A DNA stretch of 64,000 nt from Cytidiella melzeri (taxonomy: Eukaryota; Basidiomycota; Agaricomycetes; Polyporales; Irpicaceae), in the NCBI GenBank assembly GCA_022592445.1, contig JABYQR010000110.1, positions 55,683 through 119,682 of the forward strand, in the 5' to 3' direction. The notes under the pieces were generated by a model. It worked only from the letters and a program-made list of their open reading frames with translations. It did not search any database and was not told where the DNA came from. Both the position numbers and the translations under genes were made by a program. This document shows positions 37,500-54,161 of the stretch, in pieces (position 1 is the first letter of the stretch; every line of letters begins with the position of its first letter).

Positions 37500-37809
37500 G
37501 CTATACAAAAAGTGCGTGGGCATGAGGTCAACCTTCCGAATCATACCTGGCAAACGTTACGGCTGATACAATATCGCAGACGGAAGTGGCTCAGGCCGCA
37601 TTAGCCAACATCATGTCAAGATTGCAGTTGTACATATACTGTGCGGCGTAAGAGAACCAACGAGGCCGTGTTACATAGCGTGCGGCCGTTGCAGGGAAAG
37701 GCGGACAAAATGACCCGTGCGCTGCAACCACTAGGGTGGTACACGTATCGTAATATTCTCAACAACGTATTCGGAGTCAGCATAGCCAAGCACATGTGCA
37801 ATGTTCGAG
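37500..37809. repeat. Diverged duplicated segments downstream of PRO1
   Basis: The part 37524-37573 shares GTGGGCATGAGGT and ACCTTCCGAATC with 36055-36115, downstream of the A34.5-like gene. The part 37655-37809 resembles 37229-37380. No coding frame is maintained. Confidence 0.55.
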
Positions 37810-39570
37810 CTAGAGGGAGAATATGTATGAAAGCAAGTTAACGAGCGCACCAATTTCGGCGTTGTAAATCAGCTCAAACCTTTTGAGTCCCTTCACCCGT
37901 GAGATTTGCGCAGAGTTGTAGTTCGCAAGCCCACGGCCAACTTCATCAACCTCCCACCGCGCGGTTTCGTCCATGCCGCTGCCCAACAGATATTGATCGT
38001 CGTCGGGCAGCATCTTCAGAGTCACAGAAGGTGTAACTTCGCTGTCACCAATGACAGTGAGCGGGGTGCCAAGCATACTGTCTATCGTCGAGATAGAAGA
38101 CGAGATAGACTCGCTCGCAGGAAGAAACGGTGTGCTAGGTTCTGTCTCTGCACCGCTAAGATACGCTTCTCGGGCTCGCGCCGCTTCGGAGCCAGTCTCA
38201 GGTTGCTCAAGTGGCCGCGATCGGCGCACGAGAATTCTGACGGCTTGACCTGAAGCGAAGGCACCGCGCACACCTAGAACACCAGCAGCAAGAAGTCTCC
38301 CTCCAGAGTCCCTTCGTGATAGGACTTGATGTGCACCAGAATCAATGATCACACTTCCAGCTGGGTGAAGTGTATGACTCGTCCAAGATTTAAGATCTCG
38401 AAGAGGGGTCAGGGATGGCTTGAATACCGTGTGAGGAGGCCTAGATAATGGTAGCGTGGATAGTGGGGTGCTGTCTGCCGTCTGAATGTTCTCTAATGCC
38501 GGACTGGAGCGTCCGGACGCCGTCTTGATCGGTATTGGGTTGAGTGCACTGTTGTAGTCTATAATTTTCAGTATACTTCTAGGATCTTTACTGGAGGTGA
38601 TGATTGTTGTAACTCCGGCGGCAGTAGCTATATCTGCAGCTATAAGTTTCGTCTCCATTCCTCCTGTACCAAGGCTTGAGCCCAAGGTCGTCGTACTCAC
38701 TATCACTAGCATCAGCGACTGAGCAGCCGTGGAATGTGTGACATACCTTCAGACCGAATTGCAGAGATTGACGAGACCACTTCGATGGGCCTTGCGGTTG
38801 GGTCCTTGCGTGGATTAGACGTATATAGACAGTCTACGTCGGTGAGCAAAAAAAGATAGTCCGCATGAATCATAGATGATGTTATGGCAGACAACGTGTC
38901 GTTGTCGCCAAATTTTATTTCCTGTGTGATATTGTCAAGAATCCGTGATGGTTATGATATATAGCCAGGGCTTACGCTAACAGATACCGTGTCATTTTCA
39001 TTGACAATAGGAACGACGCCTAAAGATAACAGCTCCTTGAACGTGTTAACGGCGTTCAAATATCTAGTTCTCTAGACGCAGTTGAGACAGGGACGACTTT
39101 AGGATGAACTGGAAAAAACGCACATCAGATATGTCTCCTCGAGTTAGTAATACCTGAGCAATTGGCTGGCCTAACTGTCCGAATAAGTTATCCCACAGGG
39201 CAATCAGCCTTCCTTGACCGATGGCCGCCAGCGCCTATAAGTCAGGTCAGTATCCCGTTTCACAAATGCAAGAATATGACCAACCTGCTTGCCAGAAAGA
39301 CTCTTCGGTCTACTGGGCATCTCCATTCGTTTGAGTCCTACACCGATTGCCCCAGAGCTGACCAAGACCACCTTGTGCCCCAAAGTACGCAGGTGAGTTA
39401 CAGTCTCCACAACGCCCGACAATGTAGACAACAAAGGTTGGTGGGTAGTCTCATGAACAATCGAAGAGGTACCTGGTCTGCTTCAATCACAATTCCTTGC
39501 TTTACTGGCTAATTCACTCACCCAGCTTGATCACGATCGTACTTGAAGGGCCATGTCGAGGACGGGCCAT
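37810..39570 (-). CDS. PRO1: Glutamate 5-kinase with PUA domain
   Basis: First enzyme of proline biosynthesis: phosphorylates glutamate to gamma-glutamyl phosphate. ATG at 39568-39570. Kinase motifs in order are [13 protein letters not shown] (split by an intron), [73 protein letters not shown], and [25 protein letters not shown]. The C-terminal PUA domain is seen as [26 protein letters not shown]...[16 protein letters not shown], with a Ser-rich insert (about 70 residues) inside it. About six exons. The tail after KGLKRFEL (...[13 protein letters not shown]) is not family-like; it may be a real divergent end or a missed intron. Confidence 0.93.
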
Positions 39571-42500
39571 ACTGTGTTTAGGAATAGGCACACAGAGCTC
39601 AGGAGTATATGAGGGACTACGCTGGATACGGCCAACACGCAATCCTCAGTGAAGCCTGCGTCGGTCGAGGTCGCAGCAAAGACTGAAGCTATGACAAGTT
39701 CAAACTCGAACTTGAATTGATCGGCGTGAGCACGCGGGATGTAGCCGCATTAGGAAACAGGCGGGCCCACGTGGCGCAGCTTCAGCAGTAGTAGCGGCTA
39801 ACCCATTCTTGACCGCCGTTTTCTCCCACTTCCATCCGGCGTCCACTCTGGTCTTTCCGCCCATGGCTTACGACTTGTATACAGAGAACTGGTGTATAAT
39901 ACACAAAATGAATCAGCCGTGTAAACAGATTGTGTGGACGACATAGTACTGGTACGTCAAGTCTTTGGCCATTTTTACCGCAGACTTACGACGCTGTAGT
40001 CTCCTAATCAGCTCAAGGCTCCGTAACTCCCCGGTGCATCTGTGAGCTAATTGGCCTCCTAGTTTTGTGTGACACAAATACGAGCACTCTTCAAGCTCTT
40101 CTCGATCGGCCCTGGCTCCTTGACGGAAGTAAATGTTCAAAACACAAAAGCCGGAGGTTTCAGTGGGGCGGTAACGAGTAGGAGCTACCGTGACCCTAGA
40201 ATTCAAATACAGGTGAGGGATCTCATTTTCCCATGCGAATTATCTGACACTCATGTGTCTTGCCTTCCCGTGCAGCTTCGAAGCTGCCTGCATCAACAGC
40301 AGCCGCTGCTGAGTTTTCTTAAATCTAAGAATATTCTGGTCCGGCTTCTCACATCAAGAGATCAATTGTCTTGTATGGTCTCGCACCATGGCTCGCGTGG
40401 ATCTCCATGACGCCATTTTGCCAGCGATTTGTACACAAAACACGGACATGAAGGCACCAGTTTTGCAAGCATTCGCGAATGTAATCTACAAAAGTAACGC
40501 ACTCGATTAGGACACAACTGCTACTGACACGGCACATTTTAATGTTCGGTCTGCAACCTCTTGTGCAAGCTAGATTGAAGCTAGAAAAGGATGTCAGATC
40601 CGCTGGTAAGCTTTCTCAGACATCAGTGACACATGCAATGCTCAAGGGTCCAGAATATCTACAGAATCACGCTTCCATTGTAGCAAATTGGGGTTAAGCA
40701 AATCCGAATTGTACGGAGAAATGGGACGAACGGATGTTCTCGGACCCAACGCCGAAAGCCTGCGCTATTCAGCCACGACCAGACTCGCAATTGTTCTTGT
40801 GGGCTTATTCTGGGCTGCAACATAACACCAAGCGTTAGGGTTATCGGCCGTATACAGAATAGTGTCCCATACGCGAGCAAGCTTGCAAGCGAGAGTGAAT
40901 ATAGGTAGAGACGAGACCATGCCATTCGCGATACTTACGGGACAAATATATATACACAGACAGCGGTCCGCTCTTAAATATGGTCATGAGGTCGTTACTT
41001 GCTCGTCCGTCGTGCCTGAAGTGTCAGTATGGCCATCTACCAGGTACGCAGGTGTTTGGCGATCCCGATTCCGGAGAAATTCCCTACTGATTGTCCTTGG
41101 GGAACATCGCATGCCTGCCATTCTGCTGTTACACTGAGCAGGTACTGACCACAGTGTATATGAAGACTAAGGTTCGACACTAGACTTGCGTCGGCTAATA
41201 TAGCCGCCTCTCAACGAGCCTGAACATTCCGAGCAATTCGCCGGTTTTTCGACGTACTAAATGGCGGTTTCAATTGCCACTGTTCCACTCATCACTGCAA
41301 ATCGTGTCTTACAGCTTGAACAATGACAAACGTCAGCGAGGCGAGTGGCATCCAATCAATGGCCCGCACATGTCACCACATCATACGAGGCTGCATTTGC
41401 TGGATGTGATGTCCGGGAACCGGCAATACTACTCTCAAATTGAGGGTATCAACTGCATGTAGTGGAAGTGGAACACGGAGCCAGAAAGGTTGGGTACGAA
41501 TCTTTCCCGAGATGATGCCAGGCTGATTGTCTACTACTGACGAACGGCGGATTAGAGATTAGCGGTTGCGAACCCAGTGAGTTCCCGCTGAGGTTCGTAA
41601 CAAGCACGATCCATGGACCCCATATTTTAAAACCATTCCATAAAGCTAGAAAGCCTTGAGTGTGCTACGATCTCCAGTGGTCTGAAGCTCAAAGAGCGAA
41701 TGTCCCCCATGCCTCGGCGCCTGTCACGTTTCGTGTGACTGCCACGAACAGCTCAGATCGTAATCTCGCGTACAATAGTTCAATGATGGTTCTAAGGCCA
41801 TTTCCAAGAATATACGAACTATGCTTGTTTCTCTTGACTATCTATCACGCTCACATGGTGACTCCTCCAGTGTATGCTGCTGCGCTACGACAGTGTGTTC
41901 TGGCGGGATACCGTTCTGAAGTAGACCGGAGGCGGCAACTAACGCGATTGCTCAGTCTTTGAACGGCGAATTTCTTCCGGGCACTTGTCGGCTCGTTACG
42001 AGGGGAAAAGAGCATGCGACAGTTGTGCGACAGCGTAACGTGAAAATCAAAAGTTCATTTTGAGGGTGCTTGACGGAGTTACTGCAGTAGTGGGATAGGA
42101 TGGGACGGATACAGTACAAAACAGATTGCTCCTAGGCGAACCTCGTACTATATCCGAACCGATCTCGTCATAGTGTAGTAGGGCACCTGGCACCTGGTAC
42201 ATGTTTTGTCATTGTCTGTCTTGGTATTTAGCAGGCTTATGCTAGCTATTAATGACGAGCTCAACAACAGACCAACAGACTAGCTGTGGCCACGACCGTC
42301 TCTCTCACAGAAGGGTCGGGTTCGGTTTGTCATTACCTGATAGTGTCCTTCCCGCGAATGTTATCTCCGGCAACTGAACCGCACGACTTGAGTCTCGGAC
42401 TTGGGTATTTTCGTGATTCTAGAACACCGGGAAGTTCGGTCTATATAGACTGACGTAGAGAGACCCCACTTATGTACTAGTTTTCCGTCAAGTTGCGTGG

Positions 42501-43535
42501 ATTCGGTCCTATTGTTCCTCTTTTAAATGGGGATATTCTTGACTAGTACCTGGCATACGGAGGTGCTGTGGGCGCAATCTGAGAATCTACGTCAATCAAA
42601 CAGCCGATGACCGACGAAATGAGCTTAGAGCTTGAACCCACATTGAAAGTCTTGGTATAGCGACGAGCACCTGACGCGGGATAAGGAGGGCGATTTCTTC
42701 CTCCTGACTGACCTGTAACCTTCTTTCAAGCTCGTATGTCTCCTATACATAATTTCTGAATATTTTGCTCCCGACTTGCCGACTTGCGGAAGCCTCGGGC
42801 AGAACGCATGGCTGCCATCAGGCAATTCGAGTTGTGTGCCAGTGGCACATTTTCGTAGTTCTCGGACCAGTGAAAACGGTAGGATTAGGCTTGCGATGTG
42901 TTCCTGGAAGATACTGTTCTTGAGAGTTCGAAATGCACTGCGGGTGCAGAAAAAGTGGAGTGAACTCGATCGGTCTGTCTGAAACATAAGACTCAGCTGA
43001 GAACACTGAGTGGGCGGAAGGATCCCGAGTTTCTCGGAGCACAGACAAAGACCAGCCGAATACCGATCCTATGGGCAGCAGGGTGTAACTGGTTTTGTAC
43101 CGGTGAGTGGCGTCTGGTAGCCTCATGGCTCTCACTGTCGACAGGAGGGTGATTGGCCACCACTCATTATTGTGCGCTCCAGACCATTGAAGAATAGGCG
43201 AGCCAGATTTGATGAAGATCGAGGGTGGGTAGTGCTCCGGAACCGTAACTTTGTCGAGCTGCTTATAAGACCTGCGTTGAGCTTCTCTCTTTCAAAGAAG
43301 CCCCTACGTACCGTCGCAGACATATATCCCAGAGTTCTCGAGGTCAGCAGTCTCATACACTGTAATGTCAGTATCTGACTTCCTCTTGTAGATCATCTTG
43401 GCCTTCACAGCGTGACAATCAGTCAGCGCCCCATACCCCGAGTGGCACTATTCCTCTTTTAAATGTACGTAGCCTCCCTGCCATTGACCAACATACAGAC
43501 TCTCATCATCTCCTCAGCATACGAGTGCCGGCGCG
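39571..43535. other. 4-kb gene-poor stretch
   Basis: No gene I can support. A minus frame at 40659-40925 (88 codons, ATG) starts with a signal-like hydrophobic stretch (MAWSRLYLYSLSLASLLAYG) but has no other support. Another plus frame at 41660-41962 lacks family resemblance. The 16-mer TTCCTCTTTTAAATG with flanking AT occurs near 42512-42529 and again near 43448-43464, the second copy 70-90 bp upstream of the HMG-box gene. Confidence 0.4.
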
Positions 43536-45135
43536 ATGTCAACCTCACCCACAGTCATTCCACACCAGCCCCTGCCGATCGCTGAGCCGAGACCGGCGCA
43601 CCACCGGCGACAAACCTCCCCTATCCAAGGCTCTCGTCGAGCACCAGAGACCAATAAAGTGCCTAGACCGAGAAACGCCTTCATCATCTTCAGATGTCAG
43701 AACGGCTCCCAGTTGCACTCCAAGGACAACGTCGGTTTGGCTCGTCCTCCCACTCCGGAGAAGACTCTCTCGAAGAGGGCTGGCGCTGCGTGGCGTAACC
43801 TTCCTGAATCAGAGAAACAGGTGTTCAAGGACCTAGCGGAACGAGAACGTTTGGAGCATCAGGAGAAGTATCCCGACTACCGCTATCAGCCCAATCGTAG
43901 CAAATCCACCAAGGCTCGTACTGCGGGCCCGCCCACTCGACGTGAGCAGGTGGAATCTCTCTTGCTACGAGGTTCTTCGTCACACAGCACAAACTCTTCC
44001 GAATCCAGCGATTCACTATGCCCTAGCCCTGCTAGCGAGAGATGCACTTCACCAGAGTCTGGCATGATGCCAGCTCTGACCGACGATTCGGGCCATAGCG
44101 TCTCCCATCGTCGTTCAGCGTCGCTTCCACACCTGCAGATGATGAGTCCTCAAGACCCCTATCCTTACTCGCGCACGTACTTCATCGAGCCTACCTCATG
44201 CGACTCAAGCCCTGGACCTGGTCCCCACAGGAACTCGCGGCGCTCGAAATCTGCAAGGGACAGATCCTACTCGCCTGCCTGCCTGACGCCTCCTCCCGAC
44301 TGCGCCTTCGACCTTCAGTACGAACATACCACCATACCCTTTTCTTCTCTCGCGCCACACTCCTCCACGCTGTCCCTGCCCGAGCTGGTAACACTGTCTG
44401 AATGCTTGGCACTTGACGAAGCAGCCGGCTCTGTAAGCACGCGTTTTGTTGTCATGGACGAAATTGAATACTCACAAGTTGGCTGGGTAGGACTTCTCCA
44501 CCCCGCAGACATCTCCGTCTACGTCAGCGCACGAGCACAGCACAGACTACTTCCTTAGTCACCAGGCTCCGCCGCCCACCGCGCTCTTCCATCGTCGTCA
44601 GCGGTCGAACACGGCGCCGAGCGTCGTGATGTCCCCGATGACTGCGGTGAGCACCTCCATCGGTAATTGGAACGGAGCCGTCACTGCGACTGCTGCTGCC
44701 ACCGCAGGCCTCCCGAACTTTATAATCACACCGTCGGATGACAACTACTCCATGGGATCTCCGGTGGCTGGCCCGATGACTTCTCCTCTCACGGACGGGA
44801 CCGTCCCGTACGCTCAGGGTTTCTTTGGTCATCAGAGCCGGGAGTCATACGGGAACACGTCCTCTCTCTCCATTCCTGAGGCAGAGATGGACTTGGACCG
44901 CACCCCACGGAGCACCAACTTTCCAGTAGGAATCCAGGAGCAATATACCCAGACTCTTTCCATCTCCACTCTAGACTTTCATTCTGCGCAATCGAATTAC
45001 GACCTGCAGTCGTACACAGCCGCCCTAGATGACCTCAACATCTCCGCCACGTCGCCATACGACATGGCTCAGGGCCCAAACTCGATGTCGCTTCTGGAAG
45101 ACATCAACTGGAGCGAATTCCTCAGTAACTGCTAG
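43536..45135 (+). CDS. HMG-box transcription factor
   Basis: ATG at 43536. An MATA-type HMG box starts at about residue 45: VPRPRNAFIIFRCQ...TLSKRAGAAWRNLPESEKQVFKDLAERERLEHQEKYPDYRYQPNR. The HMG box is followed by long Ser/Pro-rich low-complexity regions and a C-terminal acidic, hydrophobic segment (LLEDINWSEFLSNC) that could activate transcription. One intron, 44433-44508, removes a stop that would otherwise truncate the protein; the exons join as EAAGS-TSPSTSAHEH in frame. Related proteins include ROX1-like repressors and the pheromone-response or mating regulators of basidiomycetes, but no mating-type genes are nearby, so the target pathway is open. Confidence 0.9.
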
Positions 45136-46144
45136 ACATGTTTTTTTGGCATGCGTGTGCATGGACCATCGCCGACGACATACCTCCTCCCACTTCCTCC
45201 TCCCTCCTCACCCAAAATCCCTTCATAGCCTTCGAACCTACACTGATATACCCATACCCGTCCTTCAAAGCGGTGGACCTTGGACTCTCTTGCTGATGCC
45301 CTGTACAAAATATCACTTCACTTCCCCCTCCCGTTTTCTGTCTTCTTGGAACTTGTAGCGTATGTGTCGCACGACGTTCACGACCCTTCATGAACTCGCT
45401 TGTACTTTTACGACTTCTATCGTCCTTTGGTGTATCCCTTCAAAAGGGATCTCCCTAGGAAAAGATTTTCTTTCGAAAACATTCTGTGTAGATACTTTGG
45501 CTTCTCACCCTTTCACGACACCATACCACGTCTCTTATGACTTGATATGCCTATACCAGCCCTGTTTCTGCTTTCCCCTCCCTTTTTTGTTGCCCTTCTT
45601 CCTGTCATTCCATATACCAGCTGTTTAGCAAGGAGCAAGGAATACAGATGCTCATTTGTTTGCGAACTCACCGGCTATGCTGTGTACCGACTGCAAGGCA
45701 GCAAGTCGTATGGATTGTTGACAGCCGTGTTCAGTTGTAACATAGATGATTGGCAGGCCGTGAGCTGCACAGGCCGACAAGCCAGAATTGGAGACCAGGC
45801 GGGGAGCGCAGCAGGGCGCCCTCTAACGTAGTCGCTGCCCAAAAGCGGCCGGAGGGGCGGAAGCACAGCCCCACACCGCGCATTGGCTATATTCCCACGC
45901 CCTCCTCTGCACGGCGATGTTACTTGGTGGCTTCAGCCACTACCACCATCGCTGCCTACAGCCGTCCACAACCTTAACAAACGCGCCATTGTATGAGACT
46001 GCACTTGCCAAATACTATACCAACTCGTCCCGTTGCTTTTGTTGCCGGTAAATACTTACGTTTTGATTACGTCCTCTCCCGACCTCAGTTGACTCGGGAC
46101 AGCGTCACAATCGGGTTTCGTATCATACCGCCACTACTACCAAC
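45136..46144. other. Intergenic, HMG gene 3' UTR and promoter of the next gene
   Basis: C/T-rich sequence follows the HMG stop. Open frames on both strands are short and low in complexity. No gene called. Confidence 0.45.
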
Positions 46145-46990
46145 ATGACGAACTACCGGGGGGCTCGTTTGGCAAGACAAGCAGGGGATGTGGGTGGGGG
46201 GACAGGGCCGCCATCGCCGGTGAGTGCGACCCCCATGTTTGATCGACATGTGCAATGTCTAACGGAACTGTACAAAAAGGCACCTCCTCCGTCGCCCGCA
46301 CCGAATAACACCGGAGGGGGTATGCCTTACATCGGAGGCTCTTCAGCAGGATTCATCGCTCTGATAGTTGTCCTCTCAAGTTTCATCCTCATCGCATGCA
46401 CCGGCATCTTTATCCTCCTCCGAAGGCATAACAAAGCGGACCCCTTCGAGCGGCATGCACGACGGGTTCTCTCAGGTCAGCGCTCCGAGACGATGTACGA
46501 AATGCCACTGGGGCCCAAGGGTATGCGGGAAAAGTTTAGAGGATTGTTTGCGGCTCGGAGGATGAAGCGGGAAGGATGGACGCGAACTAGTTCAGAAGAG
46601 GAGGATAGTTGGGATGCCTCTGAGGATCTCATCCCTCGCCCTCCGACGACGCGAGAGCTGAATGGTAGAGACATGCGTTGGACAAGCGATGGCGCACCCT
46701 CAGAACACGCTCCCGTCAGCCGCAGCGAGACTTCGGAAAGCATACAGCTATCTGCGCCTGACCATCAGGACAGTCTGAAAACGCTGGTCCCGGATTGCTC
46801 TGACTCGGATACGCCAAAGGCAGCATCATACACTGACCCCTTCTCGACTTCACCCACGTCTATGGTGTCGCACGACGGACTGGCACGTTCGCCTCCCCAT
46901 CATAATAGTTCTGGTGAGAAGTCAGACGGGAGCTGGCCCGTGCATCGGTTTGCGAATGGCACGAAGTTCAAGGAGAGCCTTGATTTCTAG
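46145..46990 (+). CDS. Single-pass membrane protein, unknown function
   Basis: ATG at 46145. A Gly/Pro-rich N-terminus (GGGTGPPSP), a likely 60-nt intron at 46220-46279 (GTGAGT, branch CTAAC, acceptor AAAAAG), then APPPSPAPNNTGG, one membrane segment (GFIALIVVLSSFILIACTGIFILL) and a basic cytosolic juxtamembrane RRHNKADPFERHARRVL. The long C-terminal tail is Ser-rich with acidic patches (TSSEEEDSWDASEDL), as in fungal membrane-anchored signalling or wall-sensing proteins. There is no signal peptide or extracellular domain of known type. Retaining the intron keeps the frame, so both forms are possible. Confidence 0.7.
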   Translation: MTNYRGARLARQAGDVGGGTGPPSPVSATPMFDRHVQCLTELYKKAPPPSPAPNNTGGGMPYIGGSSAGFIALIVVLSSFILIACTGIFILLRRHNKADPFERHARRVLSGQRSETMYEMPLGPKGMREKFRGLFAARRMKREGWTRTSSEEEDSWDASEDLIPRPPTTRELNGRDMRWTSDGAPSEHAPVSRSETSESIQLSAPDHQDSLKTLVPDCSDSDTPKAASYTDPFSTSPTSMVSHDGLARSPPHHNSSGEKSDGSWPVHRFANGTKFKESLDF

Positions 46991-48215
46991 GTATGAGTTG
47001 TCTATTCTGTTGTGCTTTGTAGTTGTTTCGAGGACTTTGTGATTTATCAAGTGTTGTTACGACCGTTCGATGATGTAGCATATTGTACCGAGAATTTTGT
47101 ACTATCTATTGAGCTTGTACATGTGTATACTGTCTTGTGTATTCGCAGGCGACGGCAATGTCCGTTTCGTTGTGTACTAGACATATTTAATCAGCACGTT
47201 CGAATATTTTGCTAGCGGTAGATAATCTAATCTTCGACGACGCGGTGAGCTCGAGCGGAAATGCACCTTCTACATAATCCCTGAATGTTATTTTTACGCC
47301 CAAGAGAATCCAGCCGCATGACTGGATCGCAGCTAGAGTTCTCGCAAGACGCTCACACATCCTTCAAACCGAAACTTCCACCGTTCGCCTAGACACGAAA
47401 TTGGCACACGAGGAGGAATTTCTGTTATTCTCTGCGAGAACACAGCCCACGATGCATATCAAGAGATGGAAATGCTCGCTTGACCCTTTCTCTATCGATT
47501 CTCTATCGCAGTGGCGAATCAATCAGTGGGCCTCGTCGCGCATTCTATTGCTCAGCTGCTTACTTTGTACCGGTGCTGGACGTCGACGCTCACGGGTTGC
47601 ACCTTGCAAACTGCTTATAGACTCCAGAAATTCTGCGAGGTTGGCAATTTGGCCCATCTCTGCAGTGGTCAGCTGTGCTGAAAGGATGAGCTTTCCGAGT
47701 CTTTCTACGATTGAATCAGGTGCGCGCGCAGTTTCTTGTTTCAAGAGTCCACTTGTATTGATTCCAGTAGTACCAGGTATCATGATCCTAACAATTTATG
47801 GGCCTGCAACCAAACTTGAAACTAGTGGTCTGATGAGCCGGAGATATGTGGCGAGCGTCTGACTGGACAACTGCCACGCGGGATTCCTTTTACGGGGTAA
47901 GGGTGCCTTTGAGGTCTTTTGGCTGTTCGTTGGCTCATTTTCATCGAACGCCAGCTTTAGCCAGATGATCCAATTCCAACACGCATGTGCGCTGTTCTTT
48001 GGGTCAGATAAGCCCTCTTTGTCCGCTTATTACTGCCAGGTTTTTTTTTCCTCTCTCTAATTGTCCAGAATTCCATAGAACTATAATGGGGATCATGCTT
48101 GGGCTTATAGCCTCCAGGCTCTGCTCAAGAATCGCCCCAGTTCCCCCGTCTTCTCGCTCGAGAGTCGTGTAGGCATCCGTCCCTAGGGTTTGCAGCCACC
48201 TCTCATCTATCGGGC
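46991..48215. other. Intergenic with one weak minus-strand ORF
   Basis: The 47523-47783 minus frame (ATG, 86 codons) has a helical, plausible composition (VERLGKLILSAQLTTAEMGQ) and a basic tail, but I recognise no family. It may be an exon of a small gene or a chance frame. The right part should hold the promoter of the P-type ATPase gene. Confidence 0.35.
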
Positions 48216-52889
<4,674 letters not shown>

Positions 52890-53156
52890 GCACATTGACT
52901 CTCGGATCCGCCAACCATACATTGTAACGATACTATCACGAAATACTCCCTGACGATACCGGCGACTCCCATCATATCCGACAACTTACATAGAATTTGC
53001 TGCTTTCGACTCAGGCAACTTTTGACGACAATTGGCACGCGCATCTAGAACTTTTACGACCGCTTTGACCTGCTTCGTCCTGCTGTATACGTAGTGCTTC
53101 ATATGTTGGCAGCAATTACGTTGAAACTATCATGTGCTGGACCAAAGATGTTGTAT

Positions 53157-53900
53157 CTAAACTCGAAAAAAGACATGGTGGCGGAACGCTGCTTCATAGC
53201 GCTCGGCGGTAGCAGAGAAAAGCATCAAGGACTCCCTGGACATCACAAACAGGCCTGTAAGGACGGGCAGAACACCCGCAATAACCGCAGCGGCGTGACG
53301 CTTTGTGTTCTTCTTCCAGATGCCAGCTTCTGCTGCCAGCCAAGTGTTCCAGATAATCCGTGAGCCCTCCGCAGCGTGCCAGGCGACACAGGCGGTCAAG
53401 CCAACGTATAGAGCCCAATTCGTCAACGGCCACTGGTGTAGGCCAAATTTGACGTATTCAAAGTCGAGCTCTGCCGGGCTGACTGCTAGGACGGGCGGGT
53501 TGGGGTCGGATGGGAATACGCGGTGAAGGAGGTAGTGCTGCGGGAGTAGGAAAAGCAGGCTGGCGTATCCTGCAATTGTAAACAAGCTTCTCAAGGGTCT
53601 GGAGCTGCGCTCTCCCATGATACGTTTCGCTGTGGCGGAGAGGCCGTGCGTGACGATGGGGAGCACAACGAGGTACCGGTGTCCAAAGGAGGTTTTGTAG
53701 TATTCCCTCCCTAGGATCTGGAAGAGCGAGCTTGTCAGTGTTGAGCGCGGTACGGTGCGTTTCAAGTTCCTTACCATCACCTGCGAGGCGAGAGAGCTGC
53801 CTCCGAGGTTGGCCATGGCTGGTGCGGAAAGATGGATGAGGAGGAAGGTGGATATGAACGGCGCAGAGCCTTGCGCCAGCGTAGTGAGGATTGACGGCAT
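53157..53900 (-). CDS. MCP1: Mcp1-like mitochondrial protein (DUF1691)
   Basis: Mitochondrial outer-membrane protein; yeast Mcp1 compensates for lack of ER-mitochondria tethering and recruits Vps13. The sequence shows GSAPFISTFLLIHLSAPAMANLGGSSLASQ, then after a 57-nt intron (53718-53774) LGREYYKTSFGHRYLVVLPIVTHGLSATAKRI. A second copy of the duplicated membrane unit follows (YVKFGLHQWPLTNWALYVGLTACVAWHAAEG). ATG at 53898-53900, TAG at 53157-53159. About 228 residues after splicing. Its 3' end faces the P-type ATPase gene. Confidence 0.9.
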   Translation of the reverse strand: MPSILTTLAQGSAPFISTFLLIHLSAPAMANLGGSSLASQVMVRNLKRTVPRSTLTSSLFQILGREYYKTSFGHRYLVVLPIVTHGLSATAKRIMGERSSRPLRSLFTIAGYASLLFLLPQHYLLHRVFPSDPNPPVLAVSPAELDFEYVKFGLHQWPLTNWALYVGLTACVAWHAAEGSRIIWNTWLAAEAGIWKKNTKRHAAAVIAGVLPVLTGLFVMSRESLMLFSATAERYEAAFRHHVFFRV

Positions 53901-54161
53901 GTTTATCTAGGGTATAGATTGACAAAGGTTTCTACACATATTGGTAGATACTCACCACCTTGCTTGAGCTTACAATTGGACTTGGAAGTTGGTGGACGGG
54001 TAGTAGTATAGCTTGAGCACTCTTAACTGAGCTCTTTTGATTGAGCGCTTCTCACGCGTCGCGTCGCGTCACAGCGGCACCGGCCCTCACACGCGCTCTG
54101 ACATGACTGTGATTCCACTGGTGGGTCATGGCAATAGCAACCTTGCACACGACCCTCAACC

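Noticed and set aside
40659..40925. 88-codon minus frame with signal-like start
   Set aside because: No supporting motif, no homologue recognised, and a gene-poor setting.
43441..43465. Repeated TTCCTCTTTTAAATG as a shared promoter element of the HMG-box gene
   Set aside because: Only two copies, one of them far from any gene; AT-rich 15-16-mers are weak evidence.
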